Below are positions 53,701 to 64,000 of a DNA stretch of 64,000 nt, in pieces. The notes beneath the pieces are model-generated. The model was not told the origin of the DNA. It saw only the letters and a program-made list of their open reading frames with translations, and made no database searches. The DNA lies in the NCBI GenBank assembly GCA_022113835.1, contig JAILWY010000016.1:7037501-7101500 (forward strand), in the 5' to 3' direction. A program made the position numbers and the translations under genes. The DNA comes from Atopsyche davidsoni (Eukaryota; Arthropoda; Insecta; Trichoptera; Hydrobiosidae). Position 1 is the stretch's first letter. Each line of letters opens with the position of its first letter.

Positions 53701-56700
53701 ATCTGCATAGTAAGCTGCTGGTTTGCGATACACCGCAAGTTATTCTGAAGAAAGCGGCACAACATAAAGTGATGAATATGACAGTGATTATTCTTCCTAA
53801 TAAGTAGTGCGGTCTCTTGTGACTGTGCCAGTTTGGATATTTATCAGGATTTCTTGGCTGATATGCAATTATTGCTACCAAATATTGCGCAACTAGAGTC
53901 TGGAAACAAGCAATTCATTTTCAATCATATTATTACGTGGTGTAAGGACTTAATAATAATTATACATAAATAATATAATTCTTACCATAAGTATAATAAT
54001 GAGGCCTATAATAATTGCGAACATATCAAATTCAACGACTGACTTCACAAGGTAGTGTGCCATATTGTTCAAGGAACTCTGATATAATTTGGAGGCCATC
54101 TTGGCGGATGCCGGCTTAAGTTTCTCATTTGACAGCCAATCTGAATGATGCCTTACGGCAGACAAATACTGCCGGTAGCATTCTGAAGCAAAATAGATTC
54201 ATCAGAAAGAGTATTGTGGTTCAGAATTTATTTTTAGCTGTTCGTATGATAGATACAATTGTTTATAATATTGATTTACACCAAAAGCAGATGAAGATAA
54301 TGTGATCTATGGCCATGACGGTGGTCTATGTTAGACCCGATATAAATCCAACAAGCTCACCAAGCCCAATAGACAAGCTCTCTTTCCGGTTGAGCACGAG
54401 CAAAGTAACATCAGAAAACTACAGATAATTTAACATCAAAAACTCCAATAAAATTTTAAAAAATTGTCAGAGTTAAACCAAAAATGGACTGATGCAATTT
54501 GTTTATTAGGCTGATGTTTTGTCATATTACAAATTAAATTTCCAGGAAGGTTCTTTAAAAATCTATTCATTTATTGACAATTGTAAGCAATTCAGAGCAA
54601 CAAGGTAAACAAAATAGATTTATTACCCAAGATGAAAGCCGTTTATTTACCTTTGCCATGAGCTTCTTCTTCGCCCAATGTCTTTACCAACGCCTCAGCA
54701 TTCATTTTAGTGTTGTAATATAAAGCATATAATGCAGTTTTAGAAATGAGTTCTCCTTTATTGTTTCCTAAGATCTAAATTTAACAAAATAATGAGTAAA
54801 GGTCGAGATATATATATCAATTACGAACAACTAGTATAACATTATTTTTGGTCAAGTGGCATGTCGATTTTTGATTTGTGATTTTTAATACTTGTATCCT
54901 TAGTATTTTTTAATAAAAAAAACTTATCGGATGTTGAATAAACTATAGATATACCTGTGGAAGGATTTGTCCAGTATTTCCTTTGGGAAGAGGTAAGCCT
55001 AGTAAGAAGCTTACAGTTGGAGCTATATCTATTTGGTCCACATTCACAGAATGCCTGAAATTGCACGATTCTTTCAATATTAAACGAAAATGTCATAGAT
55101 TATTCAACAATTGGAGAGATTTTAAGTTATTTTACAGGTTAGAGCAGGTTTTCTTTTGTGTGATGACTAGTGGAACAGTTGTCTCGCTGTAGGAAGCTCC
55201 TCCGTGGCTGCCAGAGTCCTTCATCCCGTGGTCTCCACACATAATGAAAACTGTTTCATCATTCTGAAAGCAATCAATTCAAAATAAAGTTATTCCTTAT
55301 ACACTTAGGTTACGATGCTCAGACGATCGATATATCAGCTCTGAATGTATGAAGCCTGTTACTTTGGTATCATCACCACGAAATAAAAAAAAACATCAAA
55401 AGAACTTTACAAATATGAAATATGTATTTTATGACATTATAATGTAAAATCAACATGGCTGCAGTTTTCAAACTAAAAAAAAAATTATTCGGTTAAGATT
55501 GTTCAAAATAACTTTTAATCTTTTCAATTGTTTTGTCAATAATGACCAGTATGATGACACATAACAGTGAAGAATTGAGCCTGCAGGTAAAATAAATGAA
55601 AGTATGATGAAAGGTTTTAATTTCAGGGAAAAAAATATATCTTTCCTTTTTACAGACATCTGAAAACGATATTTAATAAATAAGATGAACAGTTGTCTCA
55701 CCCACTTATCACTGGCAGTGATGATTCGCTTAACTACATCATCCATTTCTTTCATCTTGGGTTTAACTCGCGGGCTGGCTGGTCCCTCCAGGTGACCGAT
55801 GTGGTCTAGACCCAGGTAGTGCAGCACCATAAGGTCCCACGTGGGCGGCCCCGGCTCTGGCAACTCTCGGGGGAGGTGTCTTGTCACATTCGAGTCCACC
55901 TAACATTTTAATACTATAAGATTTATGATTTTAAATATGAAAGAATTCAATTACTATGTACTGTGAGTTAAAAAATCAACAATTGTGTTTATATAGAAAT
56001 AGTAGACTCACGACTTTGTTATCAAATTGATTTTAAGAACTTCCATTAGTTTTGCTGCTTAATCGGGACAAATTTTAAGATTCTTTTGTGAAGATATTGA
56101 CTATGTATAAGTAAAAAGAGACACATTTACCACGTACCTATTTTATGAACTGACATGAAATAATAATGTATGTGATTTTACAACAATACTCAGATTTCAA
56201 AATTGTTATGAAGGTATACCAAAGTCCATAATATCCATATCATAATGTAACAAAACTTTTCAATGTGAATACAGAATGCATATACAGACTGGAAATTCAT
56301 TATCCATAAGAAATGTTAAGTGTAATTATTTGTTAATACAAATAGTACTTTACCACTGTAAAGTCTGAGACATAGAATGATGTAGTTCCATCACTTCGAG
56401 TGAAGACATCTGGGAATAGCCTCAGCCATGTGTCATCTCCATAGAATACCATTTCCTTATTGTTCAGTTTGGCTTGATGCAGAAAGCTGTCATCAGTCAC
56501 AGCCGAGCTTCCGAGGTTTAAGGCAACATCAATAAAATTAGAAATACTTCCTGTTGTCATTGCCTGTACAGTAAAAAAACTCTATTAATTAATTTCAAGT
56601 AATGAAAATTCTACTTTTTAATGATATATTGTAATAAAATATATTTTAAAATTTTAAAAAAAGATGCCATATTATTATTTCTTATTAGCTCTATCATGAC

Positions 56701-59415
56701 GTTAACAATTCTCACATTCTAACTATTTCTAGAGATCAGTATTTCAAAATTGGAGGTGGTTACATTTTGTACGATTGGACTTAAAATAATATGCATTCAA
56801 GATGTGGACAAGACATAGTTCATGTGAAAATTAACAATGTCCAAATAAGGGCAGGTAGATTTGAAATGCTCGCTATTTCTGTAGATTTTATTTCTATCAC
56901 TTCAGATTTAGCAGATGCCAACCAGATACCAAGCATATTTACTGTAGTAGTCAACAACTCATTTTGATAATTTCAATATTTTAATAATAAATTATCATGA
57001 ATTTTTTAATGAAAACATAAGTTATCTACAATTGGAAATTGTTTAACTCTTAAAATAATGCATCAAAAACAAAATCTACCAACTATCATTCAGACACCTG
57101 TGTGATGAGAGCACCCGAATGTTGCTGATACCAATATTTATACACAGAAGTACAGTAAGGTACAAACAATTAGACAGAGCGGGACGAAGAAGACAAAAAC
57201 AGGAAGAATGTGACTACAAAATGATATTTCTTACCGCACCAAATTATTGTGTTTATCAAAAAGAAAATACAGATGAAATTTATTTTTATTGGTGCCATAG
57301 GGGAATTAAAGACAATCATTAAAAGCGATATTTATAAGCAAAGCTATGTTATTAACTCATTGACTTCAAAATTCAATTTTAATATGGGTCTTTTCAACTG
57401 TTTTCAGTAACCAAAAAGGGTCATTATTTGTACTAAATTCAATGCAAGTACCCAATCATTGCAAGATACTAATTGAAAAGTCAATGGGTTAAATAAATAA
57501 TAAAATTTATAAGCAGAAGGTGGTATTGATTTACTCAGTTAAAATGGATACATGCAAATAAAAATAAAATAATAAAAATTTAAACTTGCAAAAACATCTC
57601 TCCAAAAGTTTATTGTTCTTCTCCATTGCGCTTTATCCCGTTTCCAAAAAGTAGACTAAATGAATAAAGAACAATCACATTAAACTTAAATCAAAATAAA
57701 CATTCAAATGAACTCGAGTCAGTTTATGAAGAAGTACGAAGATAACAGCGCACAGCCAACTTTTGATAGGCGACGGTTTTGTGGGTCAGATTGGTTTCAA
57801 TGTGCACAGACAAGGTTAAAGAGATTTCTTCCACTGTGTTTTCATATAAAAAATAAAAAAAATTACTTTGTGTATACTATAAATTATTAACAATAGCTAC
57901 TTTCTTCAATGAAATATAAATTTAGAAAGTGAAGATTGTGCTCTTAACAATCCAAGTTTTTTTTAACAAAATTTATTTGATATATGCACATGCATTTTCA
58001 GTTTACAGACTTTTATTTATGCATATATATATTTTATTTTATTTATATATATATATATATATGTCTGTTGTCTTTAGACTGTTACTAAATTACCATAAAA
58101 ACATGCATACCTATAAAATTAATTTCAAAATAGTATTGTAAAGCTTCTTGATTTTTTATATAAAACCAGGTAGGAAAATATAGGGGATAGGGTGCATATT
58201 TTGGTCTACTGATGTATCAGTGCATTTAATGCACTATTTGAGTTGGTTTACATCTGTCCAAACCCAAATTACAGTTGGTGAGTAAATAAATCCATTTTTT
58301 TGCTATAAACATCATTGTTCTACGAATATACTTTCTTTCATATTAGTATTCTGTATTGAAATATGTCAATTAAAAATCATCAACAAAGCAAAAGAATTGA
58401 TATTCAATGATAATTCATAACCTAGACTTGATACTCCTCTAAATCAGAATACAGAGCATAAAATAAACTAGGCAAATGGTACACCCAAAATATATTTCTT
58501 TTCACAGCATTTTCTTTTTTGATTTCTTACAAACGCGGCCACACATTTTAATTTAATTAGATTCATATCAATGACACATCACAGAAATAGTAATCTTTCT
58601 TTGGCAGTTTGTCTGGCCGACTTGAATCAGCTGTGCGCTCTCAGCCTCAAGCTCATAGTTATCAAATAATACAAAACGTTAAGATAGATTCATGCAGTTG
58701 AAGTGAGGTCTTCTCTTTAGCAACAAGTTACTCATTCTTCTTAACTATCCATATTCACATGCGTTGCATGTTGTTAAGCAGTTCTTATTAAAATATTTTA
58801 TAAAAGAAAAACAACACTATCCATCAAAAGATAAGTTTTAACCAGTCAATCACAGATTATTTGATTTTGTATTTGACAGGATATTTTAAACATATATTTA
58901 TAATATTATATGAAAATAATCAAAGTAATGAAATAACTATTTACCTTTATCCTCGGCATGGTCACAGTAGGTGGTTCTGCTTGGGCTTTATAGAGACAAG
59001 CACTACTATTTTTGATCATCTCTGCCATAAAGGGCATATACTCTGAGGTGACAAAGTCATAGCGCAGTGCATCTATGACCATTAGGACTACTCTTGTCTT
59101 TTCCCCAACGTATAAACTCTTTCCATCCACACTAAAATTACATTAAAAATTTTCAGTTAAGACAATAAATTACCACTACAACAATTATACTTTTGAGTAT
59201 TTTATCTAATATGTATACAAAAGTGCATAGTCACAAAACATTTTACTGATAACTAACCTTATTTCTTCCACATTGTACGGTAAGTCACTCCACCTCGCTT
59301 CTGATCCTCCGTGATATTTTATGGGGAAAAATCCGTAAAGAAATAATATAAAGCCAATAAAGGCAAAAAATATCAGATACACAGAGAGCCACCGGTGTCT
59401 TATTATGGGCATCAT
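50800..59415 (-). CDS. PIGG: GPI ethanolamine phosphate transferase 2 (PIG-G/GPI7 type)
   Basis: An ER membrane enzyme that adds ethanolamine phosphate to the second mannose of GPI anchors. Twelve exons join in frame: 59415-59258, 59131-58945, 56563-56354, 55899-55702, 55263-55136, 55054-54955, 54774-54651, 54182-53986, 53899-53194, 52810-52089, 51575-51403 and 51091-50800. They give 1,064 residues (human PIGG is about 983). Residues 10-31 form an N-terminal membrane anchor. The lumenal alkaline-phosphatase-like domain has VLMVIDALR (Asp73), PPTVTMPRIK (Thr108/Thr110, nucleophile region), FYGDDTW, HYLGLDHIGH (Asp217, His221) and CGDHGM (Asp262, His263), the metal-ligand set of the family. VDSNVTRHL and WMGAVFFFYQ-GNSN favour PIGG over PIGN or PIGO. 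The C-terminal half (about 420 onward) is a multi-span membrane region ending in a basic tail. The ATG pair at 59415 is the first in frame; a non-coding exon probably lies at about 59.75-59.9 kb. Confidence 0.96.
57356..57488. mobile_element. Miniature TTAA-flanked (piggyBac-like) element in a PIGG intron
   Basis: TTAA at 57352-57355 and 57489-57492 bounds a 133 bp insertion. Its ends are CTCATTGACTT and, inverted, CCCATTGACTT, 11 bp with one difference. TTAA duplication plus short terminal repeats is the hallmark of piggyBac-superfamily miniature elements. It has no coding content. Its ends differ from those of the element at 30316, so a different family must have mobilised it. Confidence 0.75.
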
Positions 59416-59739
59416 TCTGAGAAGCGCCAAACTTTTCAATCCTACATACAAATAACAGTATTACTATTGAAATAATTTAGACTTTTGTTTATGAACAAAT
59501 TAACAAATTAAGTAACATTGTCTACTAGATGTCTGATACTCGTTTTATTATATTATATGCACCATTTTATATTGACAATATGATTTTTTTCAATGTAACG
59601 ATAAATACTCGTCAGTGTATTAATATCTGACACATTGACTCTTTTCAAGATAAGCTAAAAAGATCTTCTAATCTACAGCTAACCTCAAAATTTTAGGAAT
59701 TGGAAAAAGCTGTGAAAATATTTCCGCAAACCTACCTAA

Positions 59740-59880
59740 TGGACGAAGGGGACACTTATTATTTAAGAAAGAAAAAACATTTTGATCACTTGGGCTTTTG
59801 TATTTCTTGTTTAACAAAAGCACGGCAGTTCTTGCGAAAAGCCGACACGGAACATAAACATACACAATAATTGACAATTG
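59740..59880 (-). other. Probable non-coding first exon of PIGG
   Basis: A good donor (minus strand CATTAG-GTAGGT, near 59.74 kb) faces the acceptor TTTGTATGTAG just ahead of the first coding exon near 59.44 kb. The frame through it is open and joins in phase to PIGG but has no in-frame ATG, so I treat it as 5' untranslated. The exact transcription start is not visible. Confidence 0.5.
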
Positions 59881-60066
59881 ACAAGCACTTCATTTGACAC
59901 AACCGCATTGATTGCGATTCTTTTGCAATGTTGCTATATTTCCTTCGTTTTTTTTTGTTGATATTTACAAAAAAGTTAGTATAAAAATATTCGATAAATT
60001 ATTATTATAAATATAATTTTTGCTTAAGCTTATATTGAATCACATATTTTTGATGAATAACGGGCG

Positions 60067-60718
60067 CTATTGGGCGGGGGTTTCGAGTTTGGGCTGCGCG
60101 TCCTGGCGGGTCGGGCCGGTCTGGGTGATGGGGACCACCCGCTCCGTGCCGGGCGGCGGCAGGGACCTCTTGGGGGAGGTGATGGTGAGCACTCCGTCGG
60201 ACGACAGGCTGGAGACGACGTCGCTGACCTCGTGGCCCTGGGGCAGGACGTACCTTCGGGTGAAATGCCGCGAGACGTATCCGTGCTCGTCTTGTTTCTC
60301 TTCGTGCTTGCCTTCGACGATGACACAGTTGTTAACAGTCTTCACGGTGATTTCATTCGGGGCGAATTGTTGAATATCCAAGATAACCTGAAACGATACA
60401 CGAATGTACAATTTTACATTATTATCCAAAGTGCTTTCCAATTATAAATAATACGTAGACCTGAATTTAGATATTCACCTCAAATTTATCCTTTTCAAGG
60501 TTGATGGTGGAAGCGGACTCTTGTCTGGTGATATTGTGCGTCCTCCAGGGTCTGAAGTAGGAGTTCCTGATGGAGCTGTTGGAAGGGAAGGAGTTGAGGG
60601 AGGAGAGGAGGTCGTCTCTGCGGAGACCGAGGCCGAAATGCTGGTCCATGAGACGGGAGGGACGCTCGCGGTCGAAGTCCTCCCACCAATCGCGGAACAT
60701 CAAGGGAACCATGGACAT
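60067..60718 (-). CDS. l(2)efl: Small heat shock protein, lethal(2)essential-for-life type (alpha-crystallin family)
   Basis: An ATP-independent chaperone that holds unfolding proteins in oligomers in the cytosol. Exons 60718-60479 and 60387-60067 join as ...KDKFE-VILDIQQF... and give 186 residues, the usual length for insect l(2)efl proteins. The N-terminal arm begins MSMVPLMFRDWWEDFDRERP with the variable SYFRPWR segment near residue 54-60. The alpha-crystallin domain spans about 66-155, with FAPNEITVK, EGKHEEKQDEHGYVSRHFTR, YVLPQG and GVLTITSP. The tail has a VVPIT segment standing where the IXI docking motif normally lies. A splice acceptor (TTTTTCAG) ends immediately before the ATG, implying an upstream non-coding exon, probably near 62.09-62.16 kb. 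Being downstream of PIGG on the same strand is likely incidental. Confidence 0.96.
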
Positions 60719-61154
60719 CTGAAAAACAAAAAAACGCGGTTATATGTGCAATCTATTTCAACTGAATTTTAATAATTGTAAAAAATCAATCCAAATATTT
60801 ATATAACTCAGAAATATTCATTTATTGATGTTGAAATGTTAGTTATCAAATAGATAGACATAGTAAGGTATTACAACTCGAATGCCATTCAATAAGCCAA
60901 TAACAAGCTGATGCTTATAGTTGTACTTGTTCCTTGCTAATAAATATCAAATTGTAGATAAAAAGACGACTGTCAATTTGCATTGATTTCATCGGTCAAA
61001 TCCTTCGCGCGGAAGAAAAAAACATCCAAAAACCAGATCTTTATGATTAGATCGGTTAAAAATAAAAAATATATTTCCATAGAGAGGGATTATACTAAAT
61101 TAATAAATCGGTAGTATTGAAATTATTCTGCCCACGAAAAATATTATTTTTCAT

Positions 61155-61167
61155 TTCGAGAAACTTC
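61155..61167. promoter_or_regulatory. Perfect three-unit heat shock element
   Basis: TTCGAGAAACTTC consists of three inverted nTTCn/nGAAn units with exact 5 bp spacing, the consensus for HSF trimer binding. It lies about 440 bp upstream of the small heat shock protein start codon, inside the presumed 5' untranslated intron. Confidence 0.7.
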
Positions 61168-61274
61168 ACGAGGGCGATAAGAATTTTTTGGATCGCTTTC
61201 AGATAACTTTCGCTGTTTATTTGGGTTGTTATCCAAAAGTTCGTCACCGCTCCCCGCGAGATGAATAATGAAGT

Positions 61275-61283
61275 CTATTTATA
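61275..61283 (-). promoter_or_regulatory. TATA-like box upstream of the small heat shock protein
   Basis: The minus strand reads TATAAATAG, a strong TATA match about 560 bp upstream of the start codon. It could be an alternative promoter to the one near 62.19 kb; I saw no obvious donor to connect a transcript starting here to the coding exon. Confidence 0.35.
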
Positions 61284-61874
61284 AGGAGCGCCAAGAATCA
61301 AATGCATAACCCGAGTGTGTAATGAAGATATTTTGAGAAAATGTTGGCGGAGCGCCAGGTGTACGAGTATTAGGAATTCTCGGCGCAGGTGCTCGGCTCG
61401 GGGCCTGCTGGAAACGGAAAACCAAATATGCCAACGAATACAAACATATTTACCTGTATAAGTATACATTCACCATTGTTAGTCTATCTAGAACGCCGGT
61501 GAGAATGAAGTGTTTAGCAGGAATCATGATTGAAAGTTTTGATTTCAATATGACTGTAAGGAGTTACATTACATTACATTATCGCACAATCGATCGACCT
61601 TTTTTGTTTACTTAAAAAAGTATATAAGTAGTCAAAATTCACACTATACTGGAAAAACAACTTTGTGTCACAAAAAAACTTCATATTTTTTATCATGAAA
61701 AAATATTTATTTAGTTACTTTTCGAAATAGCGCTTTATGGCATCTAAGTAATGCATTTGATAACTTGGAAATCACTGTTCACTGTATAGTGATTGGTCTT
61801 CCAGAAGCACGTTTGGAATTTATATTTAGATGCAAACAGTATGGAATCATAATGAAATATAGTGTAATGTTTTT

Positions 61875-61975
61875 AATAGAATAAAATACTTGAGTGATTT
61901 TTCCACATGCTAAATAAACCGGTCCACCGACAAAAATTAATATGTGGAAAGATCATTCAAGTATTTTATTCTATT
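61875..61975. repeat. Fold-back (inverted) repeat with 34 bp arms
   Basis: Arms at 61875-61908 and 61942-61975 are reverse complements at 32 of 34 positions, around a 33 bp spacer. The right arm is the start of a repeat also found at 44512. This suggests a fold-back or MITE-like element. It lies upstream of the small heat shock protein coding exon, within its presumed 5' intron. Confidence 0.85.
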
Positions 61976-62046
61976 TAAAATATTAAATAGAATTCCACCA
62001 AGTACTCTCTGTCAAAAATATTGATTATTTAAGAAATTTAATGATA
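61942..62046 (+). repeat. Copy of a dispersed repeat shared with the Cdk5 intron
   Basis: Starts ATGTGGAAAGATCATTCAAG and follows 44512-44615 for about 100 bp with scattered substitutions and small gaps. The left inverted arm (61875-61908), read on the minus strand, is closer to the 44.5 kb copy than to this one. Confidence 0.8.
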
Positions 62047-62088
62047 CCCAATAAAAGAAAGCACTGAAAATAAAACAATTCGACTCAC

Positions 62089-62200
62089 CTTGTTTAGATG
62101 AAAACAAAAACAACAGAAATGGAAAAAAAACACTGAAGTGGTGGGAAAGCTGGCAAGCTTGTGAGTGAGGACTCGCTGGAGGCGCTTTATATGAGGACTG
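62089..62200 (-). promoter_or_regulatory. Probable promoter and non-coding first exon of the small heat shock protein
   Basis: On the minus strand, TATAAA at 62191-62186 is followed after about 100 bp by a strong splice donor AACAAG-GTGAGT (exon end 62089). A start near 62.16 kb would give a roughly 70 nt untranslated exon that splices to the acceptor just before the ATG at 60718, an intron of about 1.37 kb. Confidence 0.5.
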
Positions 62201-62298
62201 CGGCTCCCACTCTCTCCACTTGGACGCTTCTGGGGATGATGCATGCCGCGGTTATAGAATGTGTGCGAATGCCGACGCGGTAGGTATTTCGACGATTT

Positions 62299-62306
62299 GA
62301 AGCTTC
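62299..62306. promoter_or_regulatory. Two-unit heat shock element candidate
   Basis: GAAGCTTC is an nGAAnnTTCn core about 110 bp upstream of the TATA box at 62186-62191. Neighbouring units are degenerate, so binding strength is uncertain. Confidence 0.35.
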
Positions 62307-62400
62307 TTAATGACAAATTCTACGGGGCAGACTGCCAAGTTACAGGTAGCGGTAACTAATTGACAGAAAGATCGAGATAAAACGCGCAATAGTGACCATA

Positions 62401-64000
62401 GAAATTATTTTTTGTCCCATAAAATTGTTAAATATGAAATTGCAAACTCCTCTCTACTCATTCTGTACCCTGAGGAGCTTGTGTAAAGGATCGGTGTACT
62501 AGGAACGATTGTGGAGGGATGTGCTCTCGAAGTACCTTGTCGAGGTGGTATTGTTTCTGCAGCTGGAGTATCAGATCTAAACCCCAGAGGTTTGTGAGGA
62601 AGGGATGATATAATAATGCTATTGAGCAGCAGCCATACGCAGACTTTTCCTTCCAATACAAAAATGCGGTGTACACTACACTATTTTCTCTAAGAAAACC
62701 GTGAACACTGGCTCAGCACAAATGTACGCTCAGTGAAATGAATAATTTTGAAAACACTGAACCTCAGTTACTTCTACCGGATTCGAGCCTGGGTAAGTAT
62801 TTGATAGCGACAGTTTTGAGTATCGTAGCCGGTTGCTTTTAATGCTTTCGCACATTTGATGTTCATATTTGTCAATATACTAAGTAGTGAAATATAAATT
62901 GTTCTTGGAGGCTGGGGTCAGCGAGCGGACAGAGCCGCAGACGCCAACAACTTTGCCAAAACACAGTTCTCGGCTTTGTTTACATTTCATCTCTGCTTTT
63001 CGTCTCTTATTGACATCGTAATATAAGTTGTTAAACAATGGATGTTTGTTTTCATCAGTTTTGTTATTCCTCTTGTAAAATATTCAGAAAGTCTATCTAT
63101 TTATAAACGTGACGCAAAAAACTTTTGTCTAGAAGTCTCGAAATTAGGATTTAAGTTGAAAGTACGTACAGATACACTAGAAGTTTTTCGGAGGTGTGCT
63201 GTCTATAAATGCAACAGAGAAGTGTATTACCTAAACATTCCATTGACTTTCATCATCACCGCTACTAGACGCGTTTTAATTATATATATATATAGGTGTG
63301 GTCAATTATTTTTAGAAAATATCCCAAAAATTACTTAAAAAAGAAAAACGTAGCCGTTTTTTAAATGAAATGGATAATATTATTAAACATATTTTTTCAG
63401 AATAATTGCGAACATACATGTAAAATATGTAATCAGAATGTATATTTTCTCCGATTGATAATATGAAGGAACTTTCTCCAACATTATTATTATTGGGGCA
63501 AAACAATTTTGGCACCATTCTATAAATTTTTCAGGCTCCAGAGCGGAAGACATGAAGCACAAAGCAAGTTCAAAATCTACTATAATAATAGCCATTGTGT
63601 GTTTGTATGTTTGTATGTATGTATGTATGTTTCATTTTTCCGTTCTGTATAGAATATCTTAAAAGATACAACGCTGATTTTTTGCACATAAGTTAAGTAA
63701 ATTTTTCCGCAGCTATGTGCCGAATTTCAAGACGATAGGATAATATTTTTATTTAAAAACTAATTTAATAAGGCTATAAAATATGCTTTAGCGAATTTCA
63801 ATATGTACGAATTATATGATTCAGTTCTTCGTGAGAATTTCAAATTTAGAACTTTTACAAAAAAAACAAATTTTAGATGCTTCTAAGAAATTTCCAGCTT
63901 ATGTCAGTTTGACACAAACGCCATCTCCATTTTTTTTATCGAAATTGCATTAGAAATTATTAATCACATCCATCATTAATAACTCAAAATAACACCTTCT
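62401..64000. other. Right-edge stretch without a supported gene
   Basis: Several open frames of 68-98 codons occur. The two leftward frames at about 62405-62676 start with TTG/GTG rather than ATG and have no linked exons. The plus-strand frame at 63042-63338 has no recognisable domain. A TTTGTATG/TATG microsatellite lies at about 63600-63632; the sequence after it resembles degenerate transposon tail DNA. Nothing is called as a gene. Confidence 0.45.
63600..63632. repeat. GTATGTTT / GTAT short tandem repeat
   Basis: Consecutive TTTGTATG and TATG units, about 33 bp, at the start of an AT-rich tail. Confidence 0.8.

Noticed and set aside
62405..62676. Leftward frames with signal-peptide-like starts
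   Set aside because: Start codons are TTG and GTG, and no linked exon or known product was recognised.

Overview
This window reads as AT-rich nuclear DNA of an insect, most likely a moth or butterfly. The evidence is spliced genes with GT-AG introns, a mitochondrial-clan P450 of the insect CYP301/CYP49 type, an l(2)efl-type small heat shock protein, a piggyBac-like element, and many AT microsatellites. The species cannot be named from the sequence. No prokaryotic operon, CRISPR array, rRNA or complete tRNA was seen.

Layout, left to right. At 262-842 (minus) are the first two coding exons of a mitochondrial-clan cytochrome P450; the rest lies beyond the left edge. From 843 to about 35,530 there are about 34.7 kb in which I find no convincing protein exon. 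This stretch is AT-rich DNA with short GC-rich patches, three CRE-type palindromes, hairpins, tandem repeats including a (GCCCC)10 tract, a defective piggyBac-like element (30316-31350) with intact ends, and a roughly 340 bp TA microsatellite. At 35534-38628 (plus) are the last four coding exons of the G-protein alpha-o subunit; its upstream exons, including the P-loop, were not found. A second microsatellite-rich gap follows to about 44,030.

The right third is gene-dense. Cdk5 (minus, 44034-45506) and an FKBP8/zonda-type tail-anchored immunophilin (plus, 46051-48664) are arranged head to head with 544 bp between their start codons. The FKBP8 gene faces PIGG (minus, 50800-59415; GPI ethanolamine phosphate transferase 2), which reconstructs as 12 coding exons and 1,064 residues. 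PIGG is followed by an l(2)efl-type small heat shock protein (minus, 60067-60718), apparently with an upstream non-coding exon and TATA box near 62.19 kb. From about 62.4 kb to the right edge no gene is supported.

The genes do not form one pathway. Gαo and Cdk5 are signalling genes, FKBP8 and the small heat shock protein are chaperone-type proteins, and PIGG acts in GPI-anchor synthesis in the ER. The least routine observations are the mobile DNA: a TTAA-flanked piggyBac deletion derivative with palindromic subterminal repeats, a 133 bp TTAA-flanked miniature element inside a PIGG intron, and a fold-back repeat near 61.9 kb with a related copy in the Cdk5 intron. Also notable are an FKBP8 intron whose retention would remove the membrane anchor, and the GC-rich/CRE patches upstream of the Gαo exons. 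I did not find a convincing new multi-gene system.
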